Shown here: positions 33,340 through 42,401 of the stretch, in pieces
How positions within the stretch are numbered: the stretch's first letter is position 1
How the letters are laid out: every line of letters starts with the position of its first letter
DNA from: Paraburkholderia sp. CNPSo 3272
GTDB lineage: Bacteria; Pseudomonadota; Gammaproteobacteria; Burkholderiales; Burkholderiaceae
NCBI RefSeq assembly: GCF_024206495.1
Contig: NZ_JAMBPQ010000024.1
Location: forward strand, 1 to 64,000
Length of the DNA stretch: 64,000 nucleotides
Direction: 5' to 3'
The notes under the pieces: generated by a model
Seen by the model: only the letters and a program-made list of their open reading frames with translations
What the model was told of the DNA's origin: nothing
Database searches by the model: none
Made by a program: the position numbers and the translations under genes

Positions 33340-34395
33340 ATGAAATCGATTTCCGAGATTTTCCGCTTGCTGGCGAGGGTTATTCCTGGGAGAAGTCCTG
33401 GCGCCCTGTTTCGGAGGGGGCGTGTGCTCACGTACGCACTGCTTCACCCGTTTGCGGCACGCGTCTGGCTGAGTGCATTGGCGGCAAACCCCCTGCTCGC
33501 CGAGATTGTTGTCCGTAACCGCCGCTATCTTGAACGCCCCTTTCGCCGCTTCGTCCAGGCGGACATGCGTGCCTACGCGCGTGCCGAGCTACTGAGCGGA
33601 CATTTTCGGGTCGTGCGGGAACGCTTCGGCGACGATTTGGTGCGCAGTCTTTATCTGAATTCCGCAGACGTGACGTTGGCGTCGAGCGGAAGGTACGCCA
33701 TCGTCGTGAGCGAGCCGGTACGTTGTTGGCGCGAAGGGTTGCTGAGCGTCGCCTGGCGCGACGTGGTCGATCGAGTCGATCTTGCGTGGGCGACAATCAG
33801 TTTCGAGCGGCACGCCGAATCGAGGAAAATCGGGGCGCTTATCGGCGGCCTGCAAGGGCCAGCCGGCGCCGCCAGGGAGCGGGTGCGCGAGGCCACGCGC
33901 GAATGCCATGGGTTGCGGCCCAAGGCTGCTGTCATGGAGGCTGTCTGCGAATTGTGCAGGATGGCAGGGGTGGACGTGCTGACTAGCGTGACGAAGAAGA
34001 CGCACGTTTCCGACTCCAGGCGGGCTCAGATACACGCGGACTATGATGGCTTCTGGCAGGAACTGGGTGGCGTCGAACGCAATGGCCGGTATGTGCTGCC
34101 GCTTCACCTGCGTCACCGCGACGTCAGCGAGGTGCCGTCGAACCGGCGTGCTGCATTCCGCAGACGACAGACGCTGATTGCAGATTTACTCACGCAGATC
34201 CCTCGGGCCATCGACACGGACCGGATTGAAGAGGTCATGCCGCCTCATCTGGGTCATCCAGATTCGAGCAAGCAACTGCTGGATCTTGCTGTAGCTCTGG
34301 CAACAGATCGTTGTGACCTGGAGCCGGGCATTGCCCTCGAAGAGAGCGATCCGACGCGGGACGATCGGCCGCTCGAGCAAAAACTCGCCGCCTGA
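33340..34395 (+). CDS. VirK/YbjX-family (DUF535) protein
   Basis: A 351-residue soluble protein of the DUF535 family. The pattern PFRRFVQADMRAYARAELL, the middle SFERHAESRKIGALIGGLQG and the later HVSDSRRAQIHADYDGFWQE with RYVLPLHLRHRDVSEVPSNR are family hallmarks (VirK of Shigella, YbjX/SomA-like proteins). Enterobacterial relatives are PhoPQ-linked and affect outer-membrane protein export or antimicrobial-peptide resistance; the mechanism is unknown. It is a lone gene with its own promoter and a long leader. Confidence 0.85.
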   Translation: MKSISEIFRLLARVIPGRSPGALFRRGRVLTYALLHPFAARVWLSALAANPLLAEIVVRNRRYLERPFRRFVQADMRAYARAELLSGHFRVVRERFGDDLVRSLYLNSADVTLASSGRYAIVVSEPVRCWREGLLSVAWRDVVDRVDLAWATISFERHAESRKIGALIGGLQGPAGAARERVREATRECHGLRPKAAVMEAVCELCRMAGVDVLTSVTKKTHVSDSRRAQIHADYDGFWQELGGVERNGRYVLPLHLRHRDVSEVPSNRRAAFRRRQTLIADLLTQIPRAIDTDRIEEVMPPHLGHPDSSKQLLDLAVALATDRCDLEPGIALEESDPTRDDRPLEQKLAA

Positions 34396-34428
34396 TATCG
34401 GCCGTCACAATCACCCGGGCAAATAAAA

Positions 34429-34462
34429 TCGAGCCTCCCACAGCGATGTGAGAGGCTCGATT
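34429..34462 (-). terminator. Terminator between icd and the VirK/YbjX gene
   Basis: Perfect 11-bp inverted repeat AATCGAGCCTC / GAGGCTCGATT (34429-34439, 34452-34462). On the minus strand the stem is followed by TTTTATTTG, so it ends icd. It may also act weakly for the convergent plus-strand gene. Confidence 0.85.
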
Positions 34463-34511
34463 CGTTTGGTGGAACGTCCCCCGCGCGACGCACGGGGGCG
34501 GGTTCCATCCC

Positions 34512-36755
34512 TTACTTCGCAGCGGCTGCGAGTACGGCGTTGAACGTCGCGCTCGGGCGCATGACTTCAGCGAGCTTCGCGAAGTCCGGCTTGTAGTAGC
34601 CGCCGATATCGACCGGCTTGCCCTGCACCGCGGCCAGCTCGCCCACGATCTTCTGCTCGTTCTCGGCCAATGCCTTCGCCAGCGGCGCGAAGTGTGCCGC
34701 GAGTTCCGCGTCATCCTTCTGTGCGGCCAGCTCTTGCGCCCAGTACATCGATAGATAGAACTGGCTGCCGCGGTTGTCCAGCTCGCCGGTCTTCGGCGAC
34801 GGGCCCTTGTTGTTGTCGAGCAGCTTGCCGGTGGCGGCGTCGAGCGTCTTCGCGAGCAGCTTGGCGCGCGCGTTGTTCGTCTTGATGCCGAGGTCTTCCA
34901 GCGAAACGGCCAGCGCAAGGAATTCGCCGAGCGAGTCCCAGCGCAGGTGGTCTTCTTGAACCAACTGCTGCACGTGCTTCGGAGCCGAACCGCCTGCGCC
35001 CGTTTCGTACATGCCGCCGCCCGCCATCAGCGGAACGATCGAGAGCATCTTTGCCGAGGTGCCCAGCTCCATGATCGGGAACAGGTCGGTGAGGTAGTCG
35101 CGCAGGATGTTGCCCGTGACCGAGATCGTGTCCAGGCCGCGGATCACGCGCTCGAGCGTGTAACGCATCGCGCGGACTTGCGACATGATCTGGATGTCGA
35201 GGCCGGTCAGATCGTAATCCTTCAGGTACGTTTCGACCTTCTTGATCACTTCGTTTTCGTGCGGACGGTACGGATCGAGCCAGAACACGGCCGGCGTGTT
35301 CGAGTTTTTCGCGCGCGTGACGGCGAGCTTGACCCAGTCGCGGATCGGCTCGTCCTTCACGAGGCACATACGCCAGATGTCGCCTTGCTCGACGGGCTGC
35401 GTGAGCGCTTCGAGCACTTCGCCCGTGGCGTTGTCGACGATGCGCGCCGTGCCGTCCTGCGGGATTTCGAACGTCTTGTCGTGCGAACCGTACTCTTCAG
35501 CCTTCTGCGCCATCAGGCCGACGTTCGGCACCGTGCCCATGGTGCGCGGGTCGAATGCGCCGTTGGTCTTGCAGAAGTTGATGATTTCCTGGTAGATGCG
35601 CGCGAACGTGCTTTCCGGAATCAGGCACTTCGTGTCGGCCGGGCGGCCGTCGGCGCCCCACATCTTGCCGCCTGCGCGGATCATCGCGGGCATCGAAGCG
35701 TCGACGATCACGTCGTTCGGTGCGTGCAGGTTCGAGATGCCCTTGGCCGAGTCGACCATGGCGAGCGCCGGACGGTGCTCGTGGCACGCGTGCATGTCGC
35801 GGATGACTTCTTCGCGCTGCGATTCCGGCAGCTTTTCGATCTTCGTGTAGAGATCGACGAGGCCGTTGTTCACGTTCACGCCGAGTTCTTCGAACAGCTT
35901 GGCGTGCTTGGCGAACGCGTCCTTGTAGAACGTGCGCACGGCGTGGCCGAACACGATGGGGTGCGAAACCTTCATCATGGTCGCCTTCACGTGCAGCGAG
36001 AGCATGATGCCGGTCTTGCGCGCGTCTTCCATCTGGTCTTCGTAGAAGGCCAGCAGGTGCTTCTTGCTCATGAACATGCTGTCGACGATTTCGCCGGCTT
36101 GCAGTTTGACCTTCGGCTTGAGCACGATGGTTTCGCCGCCCTTCGTCACGAGCTCCATGCGGACTTCGCGGTCCTTGTCATTCGTGATCGACTTTTCGCC
36201 GTGGTAGAAGTCGCCGTGCTTCATGTGCGCGACGTGGGTGCGCGAAGCCATGCTCCACTCGCCCATGCTGTGCGGGTGCTTCTTCGCGTAGTTCTTGACC
36301 GCGAGCGGTGCGCGGCGGTCCGAATTGCCTTCGCGCAGCACCGGGTTCACAGCCGAACCGAGGCACTTCGAATAGCGCTTCTGGATCGCCTTTTCTTCGT
36401 CCGTCTTCGGATCTTCGGGGAAATCAGGGACCTTGTAGCCCTTGCCCTGGAGTTCCTTGATCGCGGCGACGAGCTGCGGCACCGATGCGCTGATGTTCGG
36501 CAGCTTGATGATGTTCGTTTCCGGCAACTGCGTGAGACGGCCCAGTTCGGCCAGGTTGTCCGGCACGCGCTGTTCTTCCGTGAGGAATTCCGGGAACTCG
36601 CCGAGGATACGGCCCGCAACAGAGATATCGCTGGTCTCGACGTTCACGCCGGCCGGCGCAGCGAAGGTGCGGATGATCGGCAGAAACGCGCTGGTGGCGA
36701 GCAGCGGCGCTTCATCGGTCAGGGTATAGATGATGGTGGGTTGCTGGGTACTCAT
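34512..36755 (-). CDS. icd: Monomeric NADP-dependent isocitrate dehydrogenase
   Basis: A 747-residue enzyme of the monomeric IDH-II type, converting isocitrate to 2-oxoglutarate and CO2 with NADP+. Recognisable segments: IIYTLTDEAPLLATSAFLP at the N-terminus, GSAVNPVLREGNSDRRAP (~residues 127-144), HPIVFGHAVRTFYKDAF, FWLDPYRPHENEVIKKV and LMAGGGMYETGAGGSAPKHV. It is unrelated in sequence to the dimeric Icd of E. coli. The ATG at 36755 gives the conserved MSTQQPTIIYTL start; the longer frame to 36821 is not conserved. It is monocistronic. Confidence 0.97.
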   Translation of the reverse strand: MSTQQPTIIYTLTDEAPLLATSAFLPIIRTFAAPAGVNVETSDISVAGRILGEFPEFLTEEQRVPDNLAELGRLTQLPETNIIKLPNISASVPQLVAAIKELQGKGYKVPDFPEDPKTDEEKAIQKRYSKCLGSAVNPVLREGNSDRRAPLAVKNYAKKHPHSMGEWSMASRTHVAHMKHGDFYHGEKSITNDKDREVRMELVTKGGETIVLKPKVKLQAGEIVDSMFMSKKHLLAFYEDQMEDARKTGIMLSLHVKATMMKVSHPIVFGHAVRTFYKDAFAKHAKLFEELGVNVNNGLVDLYTKIEKLPESQREEVIRDMHACHEHRPALAMVDSAKGISNLHAPNDVIVDASMPAMIRAGGKMWGADGRPADTKCLIPESTFARIYQEIINFCKTNGAFDPRTMGTVPNVGLMAQKAEEYGSHDKTFEIPQDGTARIVDNATGEVLEALTQPVEQGDIWRMCLVKDEPIRDWVKLAVTRAKNSNTPAVFWLDPYRPHENEVIKKVETYLKDYDLTGLDIQIMSQVRAMRYTLERVIRGLDTISVTGNILRDYLTDLFPIMELGTSAKMLSIVPLMAGGGMYETGAGGSAPKHVQQLVQEDHLRWDSLGEFLALAVSLEDLGIKTNNARAKLLAKTLDAATGKLLDNNKGPSPKTGELDNRGSQFYLSMYWAQELAAQKDDAELAAHFAPLAKALAENEQKIVGELAAVQGKPVDIGGYYKPDFAKLAEVMRPSATFNAVLAAAAK

Positions 36756-37152
36756 CGGCTTCTTGGCGGGGTTCAAAAACGGGGTGATAACACCACCGGC
36801 TGCGCGCAGTCGGCGAAACACCTGGATTTTGCCTGAATTTTCAGCGGGCCGGGGGCCAAGAATGCCTATATTTCATATCGTGGAAAGCGTTTGCGCAATG
36901 TTAATTGATCGGAAAGTCGGCGCGTTTGCCTTGATTGGCGGCCCGCGCGCCGAAAACGTTTCCGCGCCGAAGGCCCGTTCTGTAAGGCTTTCCGAGGTGA
37001 TGCCGAGGTTTCTGGCATCGCTCCGCAGTTTTGTGGATTGTACCCTTGATAGGGTGTCAAGCTGGTAAAGACCCTTGTAAAAAGAGAAGCGAATCGTCGA
37101 GTCTTATATAAGAATTTTGTCCGCCGAGGCTTGCCAGAGTCGTTCGTAATGG
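36756..37152. other. Divergent control region between icd and the marR-type gene
   Basis: About 400 bases with no supported gene, AT-richer than its surroundings toward the right. It contains a small hairpin ACCCT-TGAT-AGGGT near 37041-37054 and an AT-rich TCTTATATAAGAATTTTG stretch near 37100 that could be a promoter for the MarR gene. No convincing sigma-70 pair was found for icd. Confidence 0.4.
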
Positions 37153-37169
37153 TTGCCTTGCTAATCAAT
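37153..37169. promoter_or_regulatory. Candidate MarR operator, copy 1
   Basis: TTGCCTTGCTAATCAAT, 20-36 bases upstream of the MarR-type start. It differs at only two of 17 positions from a second copy at 37637-37653, upstream of the next gene. Confidence 0.6.
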
Positions 37170-37188
37170 TCGTGGTTTCATTGCTGCC

Positions 37189-37605
37189 ATGTTCGATCAC
37201 TGCCTTTACTTCAATTCGTCGGCCCTCGCGCGGCTCGTCGAGCGCGAATGGAGCGCCGCTTATGCGCCGTTCGGCCTCACGCCCGCGCAAGGCTTCGTGC
37301 TGCGCGTCGTGCTGGCGAAGCCGGGGTGCCTCGCGAGCGACGTCGCGCAAACGCTCGGCATCGCTCGGCCCACGGCGACGCGTCTCGTCGACAACCTGTG
37401 CGAGAAGGACTTGCTCGAGCGCCGCCAGGGCGAGGCCGATGGCCGCGAATGGGGACTCTTTCCCACGGCGGGCGGCACGGCGCTCGACGGTCCGATCAAC
37501 GGCGCGAGCGCCGAAGTCGCGCGGCGCCTGCGTGCGCAAGTGGGGCCGGACCTCTTCGAGTCTACGGTTAGCGGCATGCGCAAGATACGCAAGGGACTCG
37601 CGTAA
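37189..37605 (+). CDS. MarR-family transcriptional regulator
   Basis: A 138-residue winged-helix protein. The order is N-terminal dimerisation helix (NSSALARLVEREWSAAYAPF), LTPAQGFVLRVVLAKPGCLA, recognition helix region LGIARPTATRLVDNLCEKDL, and wing LERRQGEADGREWGLFPT. Length is typical. The ligand is unknown. The near-identical 17-base elements upstream of this gene and of the small membrane gene at 37667 suggest that it represses both itself and that gene. The ATG at 37189 is favoured for its fit to the family; an earlier GTG at 37172 is out of frame. Confidence 0.88.
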   Translation: MFDHCLYFNSSALARLVEREWSAAYAPFGLTPAQGFVLRVVLAKPGCLASDVAQTLGIARPTATRLVDNLCEKDLLERRQGEADGREWGLFPTAGGTALDGPINGASAEVARRLRAQVGPDLFESTVSGMRKIRKGLA

Positions 37606-37636
37606 GGCGTCCGCGCCTTTTTTAAAACTCGAATGA

Positions 37637-37653
37637 TTGTCTTGCTAATTAAT
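37637..37653. promoter_or_regulatory. Candidate MarR operator, copy 2
   Basis: TTGTCTTGCTAATTAAT, immediately before the ribosome site (AAGGAGAAGG) of the 37667 gene. The core CTTGCTAATTAATAAG is an inverted repeat (CTT-N2-TAATTA-N2-AAG). Binding here would block transcription of the small gene. Confidence 0.65.
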
Positions 37654-37666
37654 AAGGAGAAGGACG

Positions 37667-37915
37667 ATGAACGAAGCGGCGCTTAAAGGGACGGCGGAAG
37701 ACGCCTCGCGTTGGGTCATCGGCGTGGCAATCGCCGCGCTGGCGGTAAGCGGCGTGGTGGCGGCGATTCTGGTGATGCCGCGCGCCGTGGAGGCGAACAA
37801 CCACGCGTGCGTGGCGGCCTACGCCAACGATCTGCACGCGGATCTCGCGGCGTTCGCGCAAGACCCGGCGTGGCAGGCGCAATACGTCGAGGCGCTCACG
37901 GCGTGCGCGCGCTGA
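37667..37915 (+). CDS. Small membrane-anchored hypothetical protein
   Basis: An 82-residue protein with one membrane helix (about residues 17-38, VIGVAIAALAVSGVVAAILVM) and a short outside tail containing two cysteines (NNHACVAAYAND ... ALTACAR) that could form a disulfide. AAGGAGAAGGACG precedes the ATG. I recognise no family. It follows the MarR gene on the same strand with a MarR-like operator between them, so it is probably the regulator's target. Confidence 0.65.
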   Translation: MNEAALKGTAEDASRWVIGVAIAALAVSGVVAAILVMPRAVEANNHACVAAYANDLHADLAAFAQDPAWQAQYVEALTACAR

Positions 37916-37939
37916 ACGCTCACGCCGCGCGCCGCCACG

Positions 37940-38764
37940 TTACTTGCGGTTGAGGAACGCGAGCAAGTCGGCGTTGACCTGACCGGCCATGGTCGTGCAC
38001 ATGCCGTGCGGGCCGCCCGGATAGATCTTGAGCGTCGCGTCCTTGACGATCTTCGCGGAGAGCTTGCCCGCGTCGTCGATCGGCACGATCTGGTCGTCGT
38101 CGCCGTGCAGGATCAGCGTGGGCACGTCGAACTTCTCGAGGTCTTCCGTGTAATCGACTTCGGAGAACTCGTGCACGCAGTCATGCAGCGCGAGGATGCC
38201 ACCCCACATGCCCTGCTGCCAGAACGAGTCGATCACGCCCTGCGAGACCTTCGCGCCGCTGCGGTTGTAGCCGTAGAACGGGACGGCCAGGTCCTTGAAG
38301 AACTGCGAGCGGTCGTCGATCACGCCCTTGCGGATGCCGTCGAACACATCCTTGGGCAGGCCGCCCGGGTTCTTCTCGCTCTTGATCATGATGGGCGGCA
38401 CCGCGCCGATCAGCACCGCGCCCGAGACGCGCTTCGTGCCGTGGCGGCCGATGTAGCGCGCGACTTCGCCGCCGCCCGTGGAGTGGCCAACGAGCGTGGC
38501 GTCCTGCACGTCGAGCTTGTCGAGCAGCTCGGCCAGGTCGTCGGCCCAGGTGTCCATGTCGTTGCCCTTGGCGGGCTGTTCGGAGCGGCCGTGGCCGCGG
38601 CGGTCGTGCGCGATGGTGCGAAAGCCGTTTTGCACGAGAAAGAGCATTTGAGCGTCCCAGGCGTCGGCGGTCAGCGGCCAGCCGTGGGAGAAAACGACGG
38701 GCTTGCCGCTGCCCCAATCCTTGTAATAGATCGACGTGCCATCGCGGGTGGTGAAGGTGCTCAT
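37940..38764 (-). CDS. Alpha/beta hydrolase, non-haem haloperoxidase/arylesterase type
   Basis: A 274-residue serine hydrolase. Key motifs: oxyanion region SHGWPLTADAWDAQM, IAHDRRGHGRSEQP, nucleophile elbow VGHSTGGGEV (Ser near residue 95), acid in LILHGDDDQIVPID, and His in YPGGPHGMCTTM. This is the cofactor-free haloperoxidase/arylesterase group (CPO-like), which hydrolyses esters and can form peracids. The true substrate cannot be read from sequence. No signal peptide. The ATG at 38764 follows GGAGAGTTTCC. It is convergent with the small membrane gene. Confidence 0.9.
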   Translation of the reverse strand: MSTFTTRDGTSIYYKDWGSGKPVVFSHGWPLTADAWDAQMLFLVQNGFRTIAHDRRGHGRSEQPAKGNDMDTWADDLAELLDKLDVQDATLVGHSTGGGEVARYIGRHGTKRVSGAVLIGAVPPIMIKSEKNPGGLPKDVFDGIRKGVIDDRSQFFKDLAVPFYGYNRSGAKVSQGVIDSFWQQGMWGGILALHDCVHEFSEVDYTEDLEKFDVPTLILHGDDDQIVPIDDAGKLSAKIVKDATLKIYPGGPHGMCTTMAGQVNADLLAFLNRK

Positions 38765-39043
38765 GGAAACTCTCCAGTTTCTTTTACAGCATCACAAAGC
38801 GGGCAGACGCCGGCGCGTCGGCGCGCGCGGTCGCGCTTCGCGCGGCGCTGCGTGGCGGCGTCCAGGGATGGGCGATGCGGGTGGAACGTGCCGGTGCCTG
38901 CACGTCACGGAAAGGGGCAGGCGGCACGCGGGTCAGTATAGAGAGAACGCCTGAGCGATGACGCGAAGCTGTGCGCCCTGAAACCCGCCCGGCGTTGCGG
39001 ATGTATGCAGACGGCTTGTGAGTCTCAACGCCGCCGCGCGCGG

Positions 39044-39952
39044 CTAAGCCACCGCGGCGCCGACCGCATCGCGCAGATAGTCGCCGAGAAAATCGACAAA
39101 ACTGCGCAGCTTCGCGGAGAGCTTGTTGCGCTCGAGATAGATCGCGTGGATATCGGCGTTCGGCAGCGCCCAATCCGCAAGCAGCGGCACTAGCGCGCCG
39201 CGCTCGATCGCCTCGCCGATTTCCCACTGCGAACGCACGACGATGCCGCGCCCGTCGAGCGCCCAGCGCAGCACGGTGCTGCCGTCGTTGCTCGACAGCG
39301 CGCCGTCGACCTTCACGGTTTCCGTGCGCTTGCCGCGCGAGAAGTGCCAGGTTCCGTATGCCGAGTCGTTTTCGCGCAGCACGATGCAGGCGTGGCGCGT
39401 CAGATCGTGCGGCGCCGACGGCTTGCCGTGCTGCTTCAAATACGCCGGCGACGCACACACGATGCGCCGGTTCTTCAGCAGCAAGCGCGCGTTGATGCGC
39501 GCGTCGGGCACCTCGCCGAAGCGGATGCCGAGATCGAAGCCTTCTTCCTGAAGACTGAGTGGCCGCTCCGTCAATTGCAGCTGAATTTTCATCGACGGAA
39601 ATCGCTCGACGTAAGCGGACACCGCGGGCGCGACATGCGCGCGGCCAAAACCAAACGACGCGTTCACGCGCAGCAAGCCGGCCGGTTCGCCGCGGCTGCG
39701 CGTGACGAGTTGCTCCAGTTCCGAGAGTTCGTCGAGGATGCGCGAGCCGTTCGCGAGATAAAGCTCGCCTTCCGGCGTGAGAGACAGACGCCGCGTGGTG
39801 CGGTTCACGAGCCGCACGCCAAGGCGCTGCTCCAGTTGCGCGAGCCGCTTGCTCACGGCGGGCGGCGTGACCCCCAGCTCGCGTGCCGCCGCCGCCAGGT
39901 TGCGGTTGCGCGCCACGAGTGCGAAGAGATTCAGATCGGAAAACGCGTCCAT
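39044..39952 (-). CDS. LysR-family transcriptional regulator
   Basis: A 302-residue regulator with an N-terminal helix-turn-helix (FALVARNRNLAAAARELGVT, then PPAVSKRLAQLEQRLGVRLV) and a DsdC/AaeR-like effector domain (HVAPAVSAYVERFPSMKIQL, ending LRSFVDFLGDYLRD). It is divergent from the dehalogenase-like hydrolase at 40069, with 116 bases between starts. It is the likely controller of the 40069-44461 gene group; the inducer is unknown. Confidence 0.9.
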   Translation of the reverse strand: MDAFSDLNLFALVARNRNLAAAARELGVTPPAVSKRLAQLEQRLGVRLVNRTTRRLSLTPEGELYLANGSRILDELSELEQLVTRSRGEPAGLLRVNASFGFGRAHVAPAVSAYVERFPSMKIQLQLTERPLSLQEEGFDLGIRFGEVPDARINARLLLKNRRIVCASPAYLKQHGKPSAPHDLTRHACIVLRENDSAYGTWHFSRGKRTETVKVDGALSSNDGSTVLRWALDGRGIVVRSQWEIGEAIERGALVPLLADWALPNADIHAIYLERNKLSAKLRSFVDFLGDYLRDAVGAAVA

Positions 39953-40068
39953 TGCCCGCTCCCGTTGCCTAGCGTGATTCGTTCCTGGAAGTTACGACCG
40001 GATTGCTTTCGCGGAAACCCAATCGCTGAAGGCATCAATTAGACTGCATGCAACCTCGGGAGACAAGC

Positions 40069-40947
40069 ATGTTCGACGGTTTCACAGACGCTTCAGCAGA
40101 CATCGAAGGCGTTCGCATTCACGCAATCAAGGGCGGACGCGGCCCCGCGCTGCTGCTCCTGCACGGCCATCCGCAAACGCACGCCATCTGGCACAAGGTG
40201 GCGCCAACGCTCGCGGAGAATTTCACGGTAATTGCCGCCGACCTGCGCGGCTACGGCGACAGCGGCAAACCGCAGGGCACGCCCGACCACGCCAACTACG
40301 CGAAGCGCCGCATGGCGCTCGACCAGGTGGCGCTCATGCGCGGCCTCGGCTTCCCGTCGTTCGCGGTCATGGGACATGACCGCGGCGGACGCGTCGCCGC
40401 GCGCATGGCGATCGATCATCCGGACGCGGTCACGCAGCTCGTCACGCTCGACGTTGCCCCAACCGTTGCGATGTACGAGCAGACGTCGTTCGAATTCGCG
40501 CGCGCTTACTGGCACTGGTTCTTTCTCGTGCGCCCGGCGCCGTTTCCGGAAACGCTGATCCGCGCCGACCCCGATCTGTATCTGAAGCAGACCATGGGCG
40601 CGCGCAGCGCAGGGCTCGCGCCATTCGCGTCGGAGGCCTACGCGGAGTATTTGCGCTGCCTCTCGGACCCGGCGACGGCACACGGCATCTGCGAGGACTA
40701 TCGGGCGTCGATCACCATCGACCTCGAACACGACCGCGCGGATCTGGCCGCTGGCAAGCGCATCGAGTGCCCGTTCCTCGCGTTGTGGGGCGCGCACGGC
40801 ACGGTTGGCCAGTGCTTCGATCCGCTGGCCGAGTGGCGTAGCTGGAACGCCGGCGTGAGTGGCGAGGCGCTGCCGTGCGGCCACTACCTTGCGGAAGAAG
40901 CGCCCCAGTTGCTCCTCGAGGGCGTGCTGCCGTTTCTCCAGCGCTGA
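40069..40947 (+). CDS. Fluoroacetate-dehalogenase-like alpha/beta hydrolase
   Basis: A 292-residue hydrolase close to haloacetate dehalogenase DehH1/FAcD. Nucleophile Asp104 sits in MGHDRGGR with Arg105 and Arg108, which bind the carboxylate in FAcD. The fluoride-pocket pair His149-Trp150 is kept in ARAYWHWFF, the pocket Tyr in EDYRAS, and the catalytic His in CGHYLAEEAP. Also seen: LHGHPQTHAIWHK and ADLRGYGDSGKP. These predict cleavage of the C-halogen bond of a small 2-halo acid, though related epoxide or ester hydrolases share the frame. The ATG at 40069 follows GGGAGACAAGC; the upstream ATG at 40048 is less likely. It is divergent from a LysR gene, with leuC/leuD-type genes 35 bases downstream. 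Confidence 0.85.
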   Translation: MFDGFTDASADIEGVRIHAIKGGRGPALLLLHGHPQTHAIWHKVAPTLAENFTVIAADLRGYGDSGKPQGTPDHANYAKRRMALDQVALMRGLGFPSFAVMGHDRGGRVAARMAIDHPDAVTQLVTLDVAPTVAMYEQTSFEFARAYWHWFFLVRPAPFPETLIRADPDLYLKQTMGARSAGLAPFASEAYAEYLRCLSDPATAHGICEDYRASITIDLEHDRADLAAGKRIECPFLALWGAHGTVGQCFDPLAEWRSWNAGVSGEALPCGHYLAEEAPQLLLEGVLPFLQR

Positions 40948-40982
40948 TCCGTTCGTTTGTCATTTTTCAGTCGGGCTTCATC

Positions 40983-42401
40983 ATGTCCTCACAAACGCTT
41001 TACCAAAAACTGGTTGATTCGCACACCGTATCGATCATCGACGCCGAGCACGTTCTGCTCTACGCCGATCTGCACATCATGAACGAGTACACGAGCCCGC
41101 AAGCGTTCGCGGGGCTGCGTGAGAAGGGCCTGCGCGTGCGCCGTCCGCGCCAGCAGATGGGCGTGGTCGATCACGTAATTCCGAGCAAGCCGGTGCCCGT
41201 GGCCGCGCGCACGATCGAGATCGTCGATGCCGCGAAGCAGGCCGCAAATTTCACGCGCAACTGCGTGGAGCAGGGAATTCATCTGTTCGATATCCACGAC
41301 CCCATGCAGGGCATCGAGCATGTGGTTGCGCCCGAGATCGGCCTGATTCGACCCGGCATGGTCGTGCTGTGCGGCGACAGCCACACGACGACTTACGGCG
41401 CACTGGGCGCGCTCGGCTTCGGCATCGGCACCTCGGAAGTCGAGCACGTATTGGCGACGCAGACGCTCGTGTATCGCGTCGCGAAGGACATGCGCATCGT
41501 GGTGGACGGCGTGCTGCCCGCGGGAACGACATCGAAGGATCTCGTGCTGCACATCATTGCGAAGATTGGCGCGCAGGGCGCGCGCGGCTACGCCGTCGAA
41601 TATGCGGGCGCAGCGATCGCCGGACTGTCCGCCGAGGCGCGCATGACCCTTTGCAACATGACCGTGGAGGCGGGCGCGCGCGCCGCGCTGATCGCGCCAG
41701 ACCGCACGACGCTCGATTACGTCGCCAGCAAGGTCCGCGACCTCAACGCGAAGACGCTCGACGCAGCGTGCAGCGCGTGGTCGCAACTGCGCTCCGATGA
41801 CGACGCGCATGTCGATATCGAGCATCGCTTCGACGCCGCGCGCGTCGCCCCTTACGTGACATGGGGGACGAGCCCGGACCAGGCGGTGCCGGTTGACGGC
41901 CGCATTCCCGAGGCAGCCGAAGGCGCGGGTCTCGACGCCGCGACGCTGCACAAGTCGCTCGATTACATCGGCCTTGCCGCAGGCGCGCCGATCGAGGGCA
42001 CGCCCATCGACCGCGTGTTCATCGGCTCCTGCACGAACGCGCGCATCGAGGATTTGCGCGCCGTGGCCCAGGTCGTGCGCGGCCGCAAGGTGGCCGCGAC
42101 GGTGCGCGCGATGGTCGTGCCGGGCTCGGGCATGGTGCGCGACCAGGCCGAGCGCGAAGGCATTGCGCAAGTGCTGATCGACGCGGGGTTCGAATGGCGT
42201 CAGCCGGGCTGCTCGATGTGTCTCGCGATGAACGATGACGTGCTCGCGCCGGGCGAGCGCTGCGCGTCGACGACGAACCGCAATTTCGAGGGGCGCCAGG
42301 GGCGCGACAGCAAAACACATTTGATGAGCCCCGCGATGGCCGCTGCCGCCGCGATTGCGGGCCGCATCGTCGACATTCGCAAGGAGCTTGCACATGGCTA
42401 A
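40983..42401 (+). CDS. leuC: LeuC-type hydro-lyase large subunit (isopropylmalate dehydratase family)
   Basis: A 472-residue aconitase-family subunit. [4Fe-4S] ligands appear in IGSCTNARIEDLR (~residue 345) and GCSMCLAMNDD (~405-415). Substrate-site segments include GDSHTTTYGALGALGFGIGTSEVEH and the N-terminal LLYADLHIMNEYTSPQAF. Length suits LeuC (465-475). It overlaps the small-subunit gene by eight bases. The setting, beside a dehalogenase-like hydrolase and an MFS permease with its own LysR regulator and without leuB or leuA, suggests a second copy working on another 2-hydroxy-diacid rather than in leucine synthesis; that is inference. Confidence 0.88.
   Translation: MSSQTLYQKLVDSHTVSIIDAEHVLLYADLHIMNEYTSPQAFAGLREKGLRVRRPRQQMGVVDHVIPSKPVPVAARTIEIVDAAKQAANFTRNCVEQGIHLFDIHDPMQGIEHVVAPEIGLIRPGMVVLCGDSHTTTYGALGALGFGIGTSEVEHVLATQTLVYRVAKDMRIVVDGVLPAGTTSKDLVLHIIAKIGAQGARGYAVEYAGAAIAGLSAEARMTLCNMTVEAGARAALIAPDRTTLDYVASKVRDLNAKTLDAACSAWSQLRSDDDAHVDIEHRFDAARVAPYVTWGTSPDQAVPVDGRIPEAAEGAGLDAATLHKSLDYIGLAAGAPIEGTPIDRVFIGSCTNARIEDLRAVAQVVRGRKVAATVRAMVVPGSGMVRDQAEREGIAQVLIDAGFEWRQPGCSMCLAMNDDVLAPGERCASTTNRNFEGRQGRDSKTHLMSPAMAAAAAIAGRIVDIRKELAHG

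Noticed and set aside
34947..36836. A 629-codon plus-strand frame across icd
   Set aside because: Antisense to the clearly identified monomeric isocitrate dehydrogenase; composition is that of a shadow frame.
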